From NCBI GenBank assembly GCA_036362985.1, contig JAYGXS010000010.1, forward strand, positions 6,731,591 through 6,795,590: DNA of 64,000 nucleotides, read 5' to 3'. The translations under genes and the position numbers were made by a program. Shown piece by piece: positions 10,425-21,080 of the stretch. A model generated the notes under the pieces. It did no database searches, had not been told where the DNA came from, and was given only the letters and a program-made list of their open reading frames with translations. Positions within the stretch are counted from its first letter, which is position 1; every line of letters starts with the position of its first letter. The DNA comes from Ligula intestinalis. Lineage: Eukaryota; Platyhelminthes; Cestoda; Diphyllobothriidea; Diphyllobothriidae.

Positions 10425-10868
10425 TGTAGCGGGTCGTGCGTGGCTGACTAGCTCGCGTCGTAGTGCACTTTCTCAAAGGCTTTCCGATGCGGTTTCTCGA
10501 GGTCTCGATCAGCCTATCATAGTCCCCGCATCTACACGTATTGGGGAGGCGATAAATGGCATGCTTGCACGCGTTCCTGACGCAAGCTGCCTCTTTGCCC
10601 AAAATCTCCGGGCCGACCTAGCCAATGAAAGCTCTCCCTCTCTCTGCCCTCTGGCCCGACTACCCTCAGCCCTCATTTGGGCCCGGTTAACCTACTGACC
10701 GGACGTGTCTCTCCCGATTCAATCTACTCTCAGCTACTCTCCTCTCCGTTGTGTACACAATACATTCTTCCTACTGCTCCGGCATTTAACGACTTCTCCT
10801 CTGTAGTAAGTAGCCATGGTCTAAAGATCGCAGTTGCACGGTATAACTCATTTAACCCCCTGCGATAG
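10425..10868 (+). mobile_element. LTR copy 1 of a CsRn1-like (tRNA-Trp primed) LTR family
   Basis: Starts TGTAGCGGGTCGTGC and ends near cccctgcgatag. It shares the blocks ggctgactagctcgcgtcg, gcacgcg, ggcctgac..., tacacaata and catggtctaaagatcgcagt with the copies at 11115, 20915 and 21473. Two of those are followed by a primer-binding site. No PBS follows here; the palindromic element starts one base later. It is likely a solo LTR. Confidence 0.7.
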
Positions 10869-10989
10869 GTTTGGCAGATTTAGTTAATTTAGTTGACCCA
10901 ATTGTGAACAAACTCGCGGGTTCGAATCCCGCCGAATGTCGCGAGTTTTTCCACATATGGGTCAACTAAATTAACTAAATCTGCCAAAC
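10869..10989. mobile_element. Palindromic (foldback) element around a tRNA T arm
   Basis: The 32 bases 10869-10900 (gtttggcag...ttgaccca) are the exact reverse complement of 10958-10989. The arms extend inward with a few mismatches to about 50 bp each (to 10918 and from 10940). The short centre holds ggttcgaatcccgcc, the T arm of the tRNA-like sequence at 10168-10247. The element is inserted right after an LTR copy. It is a non-autonomous unit of about 121 bp. Confidence 0.8.
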
Positions 10990-11114
10990 TAACTTAATAA
11001 TCACAGATTTTGCAAAGCTAGTCCCTGACCCGGCAACGACTCACACGTCTGCACGCGTAGGTAGACCCTGTCAATGACAACTGGCCGCTAGGATGCATGC
11101 AGCTCAGACATCAC

Positions 11115-11525
11115 TGTAACAGGTCGTGCCTGGCTGACTAGCTCGCGTCGAAGTGCACTTTCTCAATGGCTTACCGACGCGGTTACTCGAGGTCTCTATC
11201 AGCCAATCATAGTTCCTGCATCTATGAGGCGACGAATGGGGAGCTTGCACGCGTGCCCGACGCAAGTTGCCTCTTTTCCCAAAATCGCCAGGCTGACCTA
11301 GCCAATGAAAGCTATCTCGCTCTCTCTCTCTCTCTGTCTTCTGGCCCGACTACTCTAAGACCTCACTTGGAAATTGGCTCTGAGCGAGATGGGTTGGAGG
11401 CCGCGCACTCATGCGCCCTCCGGCCAAACAGCCATGCCGGACGGACTGGCAACTTTCCCGTAACTCTTCTGTAAACTGTTCCGTCAACTCTGCCTTCCCA
11501 AGAATTCTCCAATATCCCAAGGAAC
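11115..11525 (+). mobile_element. LTR copy 2 of the CsRn1-like family
   Basis: Starts TGTAACAGGTCGTGC. It is collinear with copy 1 through tggctgactagctcgcgtcg, gaagtgcactttctcaatgg, ttgcacgcgtgcccgacgca and cctagccaatgaaagct, with a CT microsatellite (about 11313-11340). The 3' part (ccttcccaagaattctcc) resembles copy 4 at 21765. It carries an extra GC-rich segment at 11385-11450. Confidence 0.65.
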
Positions 11526-12170
11526 CGGGCCTCGAAGCTTGTAGGTGTTAGGGTTAATCGTCTTAGCCTTAACTCCTATATCACTTCGGACCGCGCCACT
11601 CCAGCGCAATGACGTGGGTTCTGATGTGTTGTGATTAGAGCCCGTTTCAAGGTTCTCCTTCGCCTTCAGTGAAAACTTCAGTGGGTCCTTTTTCTTTCTA
11701 GGGACGCTTGCAACCTCCACCAAATGCGGCTAACACAACCTAAGGTAGTAAAACGGTTGTTTCGTGGACTAGAATTATGCGGCGTTGTCTGCCGCGTCGG
11801 TCAAATTTCTGTCGAATGTGGAGATCCAATATCTCGCGGACCTTAACATGCCGTTTTCAGGATGATGTCTGGGATGGGCACAAAACAAGGTGGCCAGGTC
11901 AGTTGACATCAGCGCATAAGCACAATTAGTAAATTATGGAAGGAAACCTACCCGAACCGTGAATCTGGCTTGAAAAAAGCAGCATTTGAGAAAGTGGTAT
12001 TCAGGCGAGAGTGTAGAATCCGTGTGTTTGACTTGGAATCTATGATCAGGCGCACGTAAATGTTTGCCGCACGCTGAGTTCTCGCGCCTTTGGAACCAGG
12101 TGTAAATAAGCGCATCTGGACTCCTCTGTTTTGGCATCAATCACTTCAAAATCTCCTACAATATATGCTT
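11526..12170. other. Unassigned intergenic sequence
   Basis: No gene or element recognised. The 19 bases ataagcacaattagtaaa near 11917 recur at 16140, just outside the TIR element described there, which suggests another short dispersed repeat. Confidence 0.4.
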
Positions 12171-12207
12171 TGACCTCCCTGTGCACAATATACTGTTCCT
12201 ACCAATC
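12171..12207 (+). mobile_element. LTR fragment of the CsRn1-like family at an assembly gap
   Basis: The words tgacctccctgtgcacaata and tactgttcctac match the downstream third of LTR copy 4 (near 21730-21755). It is cut off by the run of N that follows. Confidence 0.5.
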
Positions 12208-12217
12208 NNNNNNNNNN
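12208..12217. other. Assembly gap (10 N)
   Basis: Run of ten N at a junction between an LTR fragment and the first copy of unknown family Y. Confidence 0.99.
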
Positions 12218-12229
12218 AACCATGACGCC

Positions 12230-12498
12230 GGATAAAGCAATAGAGAAGGTGGGACGGCAGAGACCGCTACAACGTCACGTAGCGTTTTTATTGCCTGCTT
12301 TTTATAATGTGGCTTCACGCCATGAGAAGCAATTGCTATAATTTCATCTTGCAGCTTCTGGCGCGAGCTGAGAAAGTCAGCGACACTATTCTCTGCCAAG
12401 CTCGCGTGGTTAGTCTTTGCTTGAGTATATTTTTTCCCGAAAGCCGTAACTATTAATGTTTCGATTATCCTGAATAATTCTGCAAATATTCTCATTTT
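12230..12498 (-). pseudogene. Unknown coding-like family Y, copy 1
   Basis: Read on minus from 12498 it encodes MRIFAELFRIIETLIVTAFG, KKYTQAKTNHASLAENSVAD, FLSSRQKLQDEII, HGVKPHYKKQAIKTLRDVV. The same order of features is found in copies 2 (13085-13345) and 3 (14975-15562): a (V/I)(Q/E)T(V/L)I..A block, a KY.Q block, an S(R/H)Q(K/E)L block, a (R/S)HV(K/E)(A/P) block and a KQA(V/I)K block. This copy is open from the start to the gap. I do not recognise the family. It could be a tandemly duplicated worm gene, or the ORF of an undescribed element. Confidence 0.5.
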
Positions 12499-12499
12499 A

Positions 12500-13084
12500 C
12501 GATTGTAAAGTACTATTGCAAACAGTTATTTTTAGTCATTCATCATTATGCCGGTACAGTGACGTAAAGAATAAAAAGTCAGTAAATGGAAAAGTTTATA
12601 GCATTGTAAAGCTGGGTAGGGTGGAGGCTGGGCATAATTAAGTATCTGGGTTTCCCTCATCTTTTGAATTCGGACACCAGTGCATTTAGGACGTTGGTTG
12701 CGATGCTCCGTAAACTGACCTCTTTATTCTCCATGATGATGATACATGACTGAAAACAGTTGTTTGCCAAAACGCTGGGTAACTTTGGAAGCTTTGTTTA
12801 CGGTAGACCAGAGTGGTAGGAACAGTTTTATACTCTGTACAGAAAAAATGGAGAAGAGGTAGTAGAAAATTGACCACGAGATGAGCGAGCAGGCCCACGG
12901 CAGAGGGGCGCGTCTGAAGTGAGGTGACCGCAGGATCGCCACAACGTCTGGAGTGACCTTTGTATGCGTCGGCCTTGACAGGTGATTGGTTAGACAGAAG
13001 GACGTAGGCAGCAGGCTGCGGTGAGTCTTCGCACGATCATCGTCCGCTCTGAGTAAGTCACCACACAGCCATCGAAGAAATGAT
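12500..13084. other. Spacer between family Y copies 1 and 2
   Basis: No feature recognised. Minus-strand frames 12686-12898 and 12724-13185 are open but their similarity to anything, beyond the family Y segment at the distal end, could not be seen. Confidence 0.35.
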
Positions 13085-13345
13085 ATAAAGCGGCCCTGCT
13101 GATGCGAGAAACAGGAGACGGCGCAATTCGTGCGCGGCGACGTCACAATACGTTTTACTGTCTGCCTAATAAAACGCGCCTCCACGTGACTAAAGGCGCA
13201 CGCTGTAACTCAACCTGACAACTCCTGGCGCGAGCACATAAAGGCGGAGAAATATCAAGGTCATCTATCAAGGTCATCTATTCAGTCTGTGTCTGACCGT
13301 ATTTACCAACAGCCATAGTGATTACAGTTTCAACTAGGCTGGAAC
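13085..13345 (-). pseudogene. Unknown coding-like family Y, copy 2
   Basis: Minus-strand frames give SLVETVITMAVGKYGQTQTE, a stop and frameshift, then MCSRQELSG, CAFSHVEARFIRQTVKRIVT and SPR. These match copy 3 in the same order. It also shares DNA words such as ttttactg(t/c)ctgc, gcacgctgt and gcgcgagcacataa with copy 3. A 13-bp duplication (aaggtcatctatc) lies at 13257-13280. It is broken and so a pseudogene at best. Confidence 0.55.
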
Positions 13346-14974
13346 ACTTTGGTAGATTTATTCGCGAGTAATTCTGTAATTACACGAGGCAGGGAGCATG
13401 CTCGGGGACAATCTCAAAGCAGAGTATGCTCGACGCTTACGCCATTAAAAATTTATTTTATTTTAGCTGTCTTTGTAGGAGTCTGCGGCGAAACACAACT
13501 ACGTTAACTCACCCCGCCCTCGTTGGCCATGATTTTCATTCACGTGTGACAAATTATCCACTCCGCATGCTATCGGCCTTTCTAACGCTATCGATTAACC
13601 AGCCGCTTGATAAGGGTAGGAGTTTGAAGTCAATCGACACTTCCACTTCATTTGATTGGTTTTAGGCGGGAGAGCAGTAATCACGGCAGGTGCGGCTATA
13701 CAACAGAACAGATGTTAACCGACTCAAGTGGACTTGCCAACTATTATTACGGTTATGCCTTTCTATTAGATATTATAACTTATAAGACTTTTACATGTTA
13801 TGTCATTATTATTTTGGGAAACCATTTGCTAGGCGCTTCTTTAGCTCATCCAACACCCTCGCTATGCGAAAATGGAGAGGCATAACGCGTGTCCAATCAC
13901 AAGTGCAGGCATGATCAGTTATCTTACTCAGCCTAGTTGCTAGTGTGTCTGAAGCAATCATCTCTTGTGGCAAGAATACAGCGCAGGTCGGACACAGTGA
14001 CATTTACTCTTTTGTTTGTTTTCTCGCTGTAGAGGTAGAAGTTGGTTGCTGTATATGTGACAAACAACGTAAATACCATGCCATTGCGAGTTCAGCAATA
14101 GATATGAAGGTATTCACTCGGTGAATACTTGGATTTCGATATCCTTATTTTTTGTCTTATGATCTCAGGTGAAATTGCACTGGTATATTAGGGCTTGGGT
14201 GCTCTATTTCCCAGTTGATAACTGTGAGAAGATAGTCGCCCTGACTCTCCATGTCCTTCGGCTTCACGTAATGCGCCATGCGCTGGACGACTCCCATGCT
14301 TTCACACTTGGACACCGTCCCACAGACTTCCTACAAACTTTTTCCTGCAGAATATAATATTCCTCCCATCGTGCGTCTCACTTCTTAGGCTCTTCCCACA
14401 AGGAACCCGGCCTTTAGGTAGCAGCGGCGAGGATTTTTACTTATTAAATTACCCACTGCGATACAGCCATTGAAAAATTGCAAAATCACTTTACGACGTC
14501 ATTTTATTGGCCTATAGAGGACGAAGGCGTTTCGATCACCAGAATCGTAACAAAAATATTCTGAGCTTTCGGACTCTTGTAGAAGTTCATCGGCAGAGAC
14601 CAACGGGCAATGAAAAGCGAGCAACAGTTACAGGCGGTAGGAACAAATCAACTGTTAAAGGGGAATTGGGGGGGGGGGCGAAAAGTGGGGTGGGTGGAGG
14701 AAACTCGCAAATCACCAATATCGGCCCTGCGTATATGCCTGCGAAGAGCGATGTATGCGGGCGGCAGCTCACTACACCGATTGACTGAGTTTTCATCTGA
14801 GACCCAGGCTTCAATTGGTTTTCATCCTATCTTAATAGCGGCATGAGCAACTATCTTTGTGGCTGCGAAATTGAATTTGTGGACTACCACCTACGACAAT
14901 ATGCCACCTTATCTGACAGCCAGCTTATGTTTATGTATACGCGAACCAAGCATTCGTCCAGTTTGTCGATGAAA
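13346..14974. other. Unassigned sequence with a short dispersed repeat and poly-G
   Basis: No gene recognised. The phrase gaaggcgtttcgatcacc...gaatcgtaa at 14523 recurs at 6331 in diverged form. A run of ten G lies near 14669. Short frames at 13426-13885 and 14507-14846 have no recognisable content. Confidence 0.4.
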
Positions 14975-15562
14975 AAGTGTAAAGCGGTCCTGCCGACGCG
15001 AGTAACAAAAGAGGGTGCTGTTCAGGCGCGGTGACGTCACGCAGCCTTTTACTGCCTGCTTTTAATGATGCGCCTTCACATGACGAGAGGTGCACGCTGT
15101 TACGCCATCCGACAACTTCTGGTGCGAGCACATAACAGCGGTGAAAATATTGTCGAACAAGGTCGTGTATTCAGTCTCTCTTTGAATATATTTGACGACA
15201 GCCATAGCGATTACAGTTTGTACTGTGCTGGAAATGTTTTCAAGTCCAATTTTATCTGAGAAAGCATATGCGTTGCTCAAAAGAGCCACACCTAGCTCGC
15301 GAACCATACGTTCCCGACTCCCGCACTCGACCCTAATGACATTCCCTTCTCGTCTTACAAATCTCGCAAGAACCGTCTCCATAGGTATTTTGGAAACAAA
15401 AACGCATGTCAGAAATCGAACGACTGTCGAATTTGGTACATGTCCTGTTTCATTTGTTGCAGACCACATCGCGTGTTGTACACATCGAGCTGTCACTACC
15501 GAGCCCATACATCCACAGTGACATAGACAGAAGTAGGAGAAAAGTGAATTTCCCTTAAGCAA
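14975..15562 (-). CDS. Unknown coding-like family Y, copy 3 (longest open copy)
   Basis: A 166-codon frame runs on minus from 15562 to 15062. Its N-terminal part is Cys/Val-rich and includes CLCHCGCMG, then FVRREGNVIRVECGSRERMV, RELGVALLSNAYAF, then the shared blocks STVQTVIAMAVVKYIQ, MCSHQKLSDGVTA and SRHVKAHH. After the stop the conserved KQAVKGCVTSPR continues in frame, so the stop is likely a mutation and the coding region probably once ran to about 14975. No known domain is recognised. The three diverged copies in the same orientation within 3.4 kb suggest tandem duplication. Confidence 0.45.
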
Positions 15563-16128
15563 TTGGCAGGAGTTTCCTTGGTAGTGGCGGAAAAAAACTC
15601 CACATTTCCAGGTTTGTCGACAGCGATTCGAGCTCGATCCGAGCTCGATTTGAACACGATTAGGGTAAGGGGTTAGGATTAACGTTATGGTTAGGGTCAG
15701 AGGTTAGGTTCAGGGTTAGTGTTAGGTTCAGTGTAGGATGGTGATGTCTTATGTAAAAAGCCGGAAGTTTCTGCTTAATATTGCAAAAAGTCTTCAAAAT
15801 TCCATTATTACTGGGTTTTGGGCAAAGGAATGTTTTCGGGATAAAATTCCACATTTCCAAGTTTTTCGACAGCGATTCGTGCCTGATTCGTGCTCAATTC
15901 GAGCTCGATTCGTTTTTTGCGCCTTTTTTCGATTTACGCGCCCAACGCCGTCGGCCTATGGCCACCGTATTAAATTATATCAACGAAATTTTGCGACTTT
16001 TTTATTTTCACAAAATCCTTTTTAGTAAATAAGTTTTATCAACTTAAAAAAACCTACTCACGGTTACCGTATGGAAACAACCTACGGCTTGTTGTATCCA
16101 AGACCACTACCAAGGAAACTCCTGCCAA
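15563..16128. mobile_element. 566-bp element with 25-bp perfect terminal inverted repeats
   Basis: Bases 15563-15587 (ttggcaggagtttccttggt...) are the exact reverse complement of 16104-16128. Inside, aactccacatttcca...gacagcgattcg at about 15597 is repeated as aattccacatttcca...gacagcgattcg at 15843. Between them lies a TTAGGG-like tract. There is no transposase ORF, so it is a non-autonomous, MITE-like unit. Clear target-site duplications are not evident. Confidence 0.75.
15658..15740 (+). repeat. Degenerate interstitial telomere-like (TTAGGG) tract
   Basis: About a dozen diverged hexamers and heptamers based on GGGTTA/GGTTAG occur (gattagggtaaggggttagg, ggttagggtcagaggttagg, cagggttagtgttaggttc). 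Flatworm telomeres use TTAGGG, so this is telomere-like sequence carried inside the TIR element. Confidence 0.75.
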
Positions 16129-16232
16129 ACTAATATGTATAAGCACAATTAGTAAACTGATCACAAATTCCATTCATAATCCTAGACAAATGGTTAATAC
16201 CAATAGCGCTGCCGACTCCGGAGTCCTTTGTG

Positions 16233-16287
16233 CGAAGAAAAAGAAGAAGAAGAAGAAGAAGAAGAAGAAGAAGAAGAAGAAGAAAAG
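16233..16287 (+). repeat. (GAA)n microsatellite
   Basis: Near-perfect GAA/AAG run of about 55 bp. The Arg- and Leu-rich ORFs across it are artefacts of the repeat. Confidence 0.95.
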
Positions 16288-16462
16288 ACCCAGCATCAAC
16301 ACTTACCAACAAAGATTGTAAACTTTCCCTCAAGAAATACATAGGACAAGCGACTACACAGTCACGAAGTCGGATTTTTTACAGGGACCTCGTTAGGATA
16401 GGGAAATTTAGTAACCAGATATCAGGTTTTGCTCTCCTGAATGTGTTTACTTGTTTGCTGAC

Positions 16463-16485
16463 GTTTCGGGCAGCTGGCCTGTCAG
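16463..16485 (-). ncRNA. Hammerhead-like core (candidate)
   Basis: On minus the order is CTGACA, a GGC-CAGCT-GCC hairpin, then CGAAACGTC. This matches the hammerhead order CUGANGA, stem II, GAAAC, with one core deviation. The other stems cannot be assigned with confidence. Confidence 0.35.
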
Positions 16486-16815
16486 TCCTTTGTCAAACCT
16501 TATACCCAATTTATCGATCGGTTGTGTCTGTACATGTCGGCCGTGGTCTAATCGATTTTTCTTCGCTCGCTGCTTGGCCCCTCTTGTGGATTTTGGCAGT
16601 TAGTGCTGCGTTTGGCCTGCATCGTAGAAGACACTGGTAATCCTGCTTCCTCTTCCAGTTATCTCGTCCCAGGGCCGTCTTCGCTTGCAGCGAACAAAGA
16701 AACTAATTACAGTGAGTACAACATGACCGCTGATTTGTATCCCGGGAGTTCTGACTTTTGCAAACTTGAGAAGTTTACTAAATGCTCCCTTGGATGATGA
16801 CCTCGATGATTTTGT

Positions 16816-17810
16816 ACAGTAGATTCACTATCTCATGCAATAGCTGCCGGAATTCTGAAATAAGTTTTCGATTGGAACATATTAATTGTGGATGGTTGGA
16901 GTAGAGATGATCATACAGCCTAATCTCAACATTTTTTAGACACTTAAGGAGGCTAGCTTTCTAACGAGTTTCTTTCTGACCGCCAAGACAAATCATGTAC
17001 TATAAAAAGTGACTACTTAAGTAGTATGCCCTATTGTCCTCAATTTCGACTGCCTTTATAGATTCAAATATATTTTTTTTGGAAAAAATGCACGAAACAA
17101 TTATTTCTTGTACTCTTTTGGTGGAAAATTACGATTTCTTTAAATTGTATACTTAAAAGAAGGGTATTTTCGGTTTTAAAAATAGTTTCTAAATTGCCGA
17201 ATAATTTTGAAACTTTGTGACCGCTACGCTGGAATTCAAGGTTTACAAACTGAGTACTGTGTATATCCTGTTTAAGGAAAAGTACGTTTCGCCTAGTTGG
17301 ACGAAGATCTCAGATAGTTCCCATAAAATGTTGCAATAGATGTGGAGCATGCTTTATACAGTAAAGGCAGCATTAACAAATGACGGATACGGTGTTCACT
17401 GAATTTACACTTGACAGTTGTAAAAAAGCTCATCATTAGAAATTTTCCTAAGACCAAAAGATACCCTTTCTTGAAGTACAAAATTTGAAGAAGGCGTAAT
17501 TCGCTAGAAAACGAGTACAAGAAATAATTTTTTCATGCACGTTTTCTAAAAAAATATATATGTATCAATAAAGGCAGTCGAAATTGATGACAAAAACGCA
17601 TATTACTAAAGTAGTCACTTTTTACGGTACATGTTTTGTCTTGGCGGTCAGAAAAAGCTCGTTAGAAAGCCAGCACCCTGAAGTGTCTAAAAAATATTGA
17701 CATTAGGCTGTATGATCATCTTTATTACAACCATCCGCAATTAATATGTTCCAATCGAAAAATTATTTCAGAATTCCGGCAGCTATTGCATGAGATAGTG
17801 AATCTACTGT
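16816..17810. mobile_element. About 1-kb foldback (long inverted repeat)
   Basis: The left arm from 16816 (acagtagattcactatctca, tgccggaattctgaaata, ccgccaagacaaa) is matched in reverse complement by the right arm ending at 17810, through at least about 400 bp per arm at roughly 80-85 percent identity by eye. The arms are collinear and symmetrical about 17313, with a weakly paired centre of about 165 bp. There is no transposase. A transcript would fold into a long hairpin. Confidence 0.8.
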
Positions 17811-18940
17811 AAGGCTAAATTAAACAAGGATCTACCTCTTCGAACGGATACAAGCCAACACAAACATATTCCTATCTAATAAGCCTGATTAATCACAATT
17901 CAAGTAATTCTCTACCTGGTACGTGTTTCGTAGGAATGCAGAACAAAATGTGGATAAATTTGATAAAGAGGTTGAATTTCCTTTCGCCCTAATGACACTT
18001 TTATTTAAGTCACCACCAATCTTCTTTCTAAACCAACAGTCTCATCATAGCCGTGTTTCTGGTTGGTCTTCAGAAGGATCCGTGCCAGACGGCATATCCG
18101 TTGGAAGAACTTATTGGCAATTAGAAAAAAGTGTAACTGCACGTGCGTTGACCATGGTGTTGCTTGCAGTTGTGATGTCCGAGACGGATTGCAGATTTGA
18201 ATCCAAATCCTGCCGATCGATATCCTGCTGTGGTCGATAAGTCATGGTGGCTTCATGCGCTGCGGTCGGCCGTTATTGCTAAGGTCAAGGCCGCCTACTG
18301 CGCGTAGGCAAAAGTTTTAAATTCCAAGAGCGTTTCGGGCATCTTCGTGCGTACAATACGTGATCGAAATGCGACGCTTGGAGACGTAAACGCCGAAGTG
18401 GCCCTTATTCGTCTAATTTCAAGCAGTCTTCATATTTCAGTGTGTAGTGTCTCTTCGACCACGGGCGTCTTATTATTAATATAATAGTGTAAGACTAATA
18501 GTCTACGACCACCTGTTAAAACGTGTGACCTATAGGTAAGAGCGGCATTGGTTTTCTTTTATTCAAGCACCTCTTAAATCCTTCTCACCAAAATTATTCT
18601 TTTAGGCCAACATATACCGACGAGATTGACAGTAATATTTAAAAAATAAAAAAGCGCCAAGCAACTGTGCTACTAGTTATAGTAGGCATGTTGGCCTGTA
18701 CGTACTGCATTCTCTGTTGCCTTCATAACCCTTACCTGCGATTGCCTTTGAAACGGGGTTCGAGTGAGAATCCACAATGTCAGGTCAATAAACTTCTTAG
18801 TTCAGCGATCGCATCACCATCACCATTTTTTCTTATTCTTCTTCACAACTTTAGCGAGTATAAATGATCAATAATGCGAGCCCATGCTAAGAACAAGGTA
18901 AGATAAGCTGAGCAAGGTAGCCACGATCTAACGAAATCAA
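17811..18940. other. Unassigned intergenic sequence
   Basis: A 105-codon frame at 17923-18240 is open but has no recognisable motif. Nothing else could be supported. Confidence 0.4.
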
Positions 18941-19720
18941 CTGACCTGCGTTTTTCGTGTTTCTTGTCTTTCCAAATAACACGAACCATTAGCGGTCATT
19001 GGAACAAGAGGTTTATTGTCCTGACGTTTCCTATTCCCCCGCGAATCCTTCATCATAGGTAATCGTACAAAATTCTGAGACGTGCGCGGATTGCCCGGTA
19101 TTTATAGTTCGTAGCGGTCGCCTGCATGCGTACTATAATTGTTAGTTCTTGTAGCCACCGCTTGAGGTCTTAATTGGTCCGATGATGGCTCATTGCTTGT
19201 CACGGTGTTCTTGTCCGCGTCGGATGCGGGTTTGATAATTACGCGACGATTATACCCGCTATTGTCAGAGTTGCTGCTGTGTCCAGCCCTTCCCACGTGA
19301 CTGATTCTCTTGCTCAGGAAATTTCTCAGTACACCGTATGGGAACGCGAAGTCGCTGCGCTTGTTGATGGACTGGGGGCCTGAGTACTATGACTCCAGCA
19401 GCTGGTGTGGTTGTCACCTCGTCCAAGGATTTCGGACTCGCCAAACTTGAAAATATGGCCAGATCTCGCTGAGTGAGCTGCAACCTGGGAGTTAGCGTCG
19501 TTCTTCCTCACCGCCGCTGCATGCTCGGTCATTCACGTCCGGAGTAATCTCCCGGTTTCTCCGACGTAGTTGCTTTGTCCAAAACTGCACCAGATTTGAT
19601 AAACGACTCCAGCCATTTCCTACCGTGGAAGTGGGCACTTCGGCCTCATGAGCCGGCGCCTGATGGTTGCTTCTGGCCTGTGTGCAACTCAAACTCCACC
19701 ATTTGGCTATATATGCCAGT
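18940..19720 (-). pseudogene. Penelope-like element, GIY-YIG endonuclease and 3' tail (relic)
   Basis: On minus the reading gives YVGETGRLLRT (a GIY-YIG-type core) near 19540-19580, a stop, then MTEHAAAVRKNDANSQVAAH, SARSGHIFKFGESEILGRGD, a frameshift, then INKRSDFAFPYGV-like sequence and a Ser/Thr/Asn-rich tail ending KDSRGNRKRQDNKPLVPMT. The order (GIY-YIG, EH..A..., AAH....GH.F, EILARGD, tail with RQDNK) is the Penelope-like layout seen again at 23265-24070, 26316-26990 and 60660-60840. The RT part is missing. Frameshifts and a stop make it dead. Confidence 0.8.
19005..19062 (-). ncRNA. Hammerhead-like hairpin at a Penelope-like 3' end (candidate)
   Basis: On minus, CTATGATGAAGG is followed by an ATTC-GCGGGG-GAAT hairpin and AGGAAACGTCAGGAC. 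The arrangement follows the hammerhead core order with changes in the first box. Penelope-like elements are known to carry hammerhead motifs. Confidence 0.35.
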
Positions 19721-19814
19721 TTGATCGCAGATTTTGATGATGTCCACTGTGTGCCTCAGCATGCTGATGAAAATCGTGGTGACTTACGCACGGACTTTCG
19801 TTGCATCTCGCTCT

Positions 19815-20055
19815 GAGCCGACTCAATAAGACCAAGAGAGGAGAGAGTGGTCACAAATAGCTAACACGGCCAGAGACGCCCCTACGCCTGCCACCACACC
19901 TAGCTCTGAGTGGGAGGGCCATAGAGGCGTTAGTGGGAAGGAGTCATTGCAGCCTGGCCTTCAGTCCGCCTCCAGTCCTTCGATACAAACACACACTGGA
20001 CTGACCACGCTGTCTGAGTTATCTCGACAGTTGGCAACATCCTAAAGCATTTTGT
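19815..20055 (+). repeat. Dispersed repeat R1, copy c
   Basis: Collinear with copy b: cctagctctgag, gggagggccatagaggcg, aaggagtcattgcagcctgg, ttcagtccgcctccag, acacacactggactgaccac, gtctgagttatctcgacagt and tggcaacatcctaaag. It lies in direct orientation. Confidence 0.6.
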
Positions 20056-20914
20056 TTAGCGCGTCAGATTTTTCATAGGGCGAAAAGTACACTCGTTTCA
20101 CATTCCCTGTCCCCAGCCCCCATCTGAGTCGGTCGGTGCTCGTCTGCGCCTACCATGCTACATGACCTGGTCCGAGAGATCACCATCATCACACCAAGTA
20201 TACTTTAGCGGATCAGTGTTCAAACCGCATCAGAGCTGCCGGAAGAAGAACAATTGGTGCTGTTCTGAGACTAGATTTCTAGGGAAGTAGCCTTAGAAAG
20301 TCTCCATAGGGAACCGTTCCTTATGACAGCTGCCAAACCCCGCTGAATAGGAAGGAAAATCCTGCATATATATTTTTCTACCTTGCTTGAAAGACATGGT
20401 ATCATAAGTCCTAAACCTTGTCTGTATTTGACGCCTTTTCAATCGTTTGTGAAATAAAAATATCTGCATGATAAACAGTGCATTCTCCAGCCGAAGCTAT
20501 GTAGCACCTGCTTTGTGTGAAGATCTGTCAGTGTGGTAACGTCGTATGGAGCAGATAGACCTCCTCCATTGTCCGACTGCAGGAACAACGCAAAACTGCA
20601 CACATTGGCTAAGGCTGGAGTATCACCATGACTACAGCTCGTCGCGTTGTCATAGTAAATGATAAGCTACGTAGAAACGTGAAGAGTTCATAGTTAATCA
20701 AGCAGTAGCCGACCTTCTCTGAAGCAAAACCAAATGCCAAAAAATCCTTTAGCATGCCGCCCCACAAACGTATATGTATATCAAAACTATCAGTTCTGAC
20801 AGCCTTTCCAAAAAAATCACAACTTATATGCACCCGGAAGTGTGAATGTGTCGTGACCGTTCTCGCCGCCACTGGGATGCCTGCTACTAAGTTCGTACCA
20901 AGGACCCGGATAGC
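20056..20914. other. Unassigned intergenic sequence
   Basis: No gene or repeat recognised. The 87-codon minus frame at 20609-20872 has no known motif. Confidence 0.4.
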
Positions 20915-21080
20915 CTCCTAGCTGGTCGTGCGCTCCGAAGTCAACCTTCTTCTTGCTTATTCTCCATCCCTCTGTATACAGAAGAAATTATTCCTATTAC
21001 TCTGACCTCCACTGACTTCTTATCTCCTGGTCTGAAGATCACAGTTGCTCAGGTTTAACTTTCTTAACCCCCTGCGATAT
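20915..21080 (+). mobile_element. LTR copy 3 (3' part) of the CsRn1-like family
   Basis: Holds gctggtcgtgcgct, ccctctgtatac, ggtctgaagatcacagttg and ends aaccccctgcgatat directly before the primer-binding site. The middle of the LTR is deleted relative to copies 1 and 4. Confidence 0.7.

Larger units (their letters stand above)
16129..16800. other. Mixed sequence with a possible Penelope-type 3' end on minus
   Basis: Around 16440-16500 the minus strand holds a hairpin-GAAACGTCAG motif like those at the ends of the Penelope-like copies in this window. No protein domain is recognised here. Frames over 16603-16797 are open but not recognisable. Confidence 0.35.

Noticed and set aside
15660..15860. 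66-codon minus frame rich in Asn, Leu, Thr and Pro
   Set aside because: It is the translation of the telomere-like tract.
16230..16640. 136-codon plus frame starting with an Arg-rich tract, and a Leu-rich minus frame
   Set aside because: Both are products of the GAA microsatellite and show no domain beyond it.
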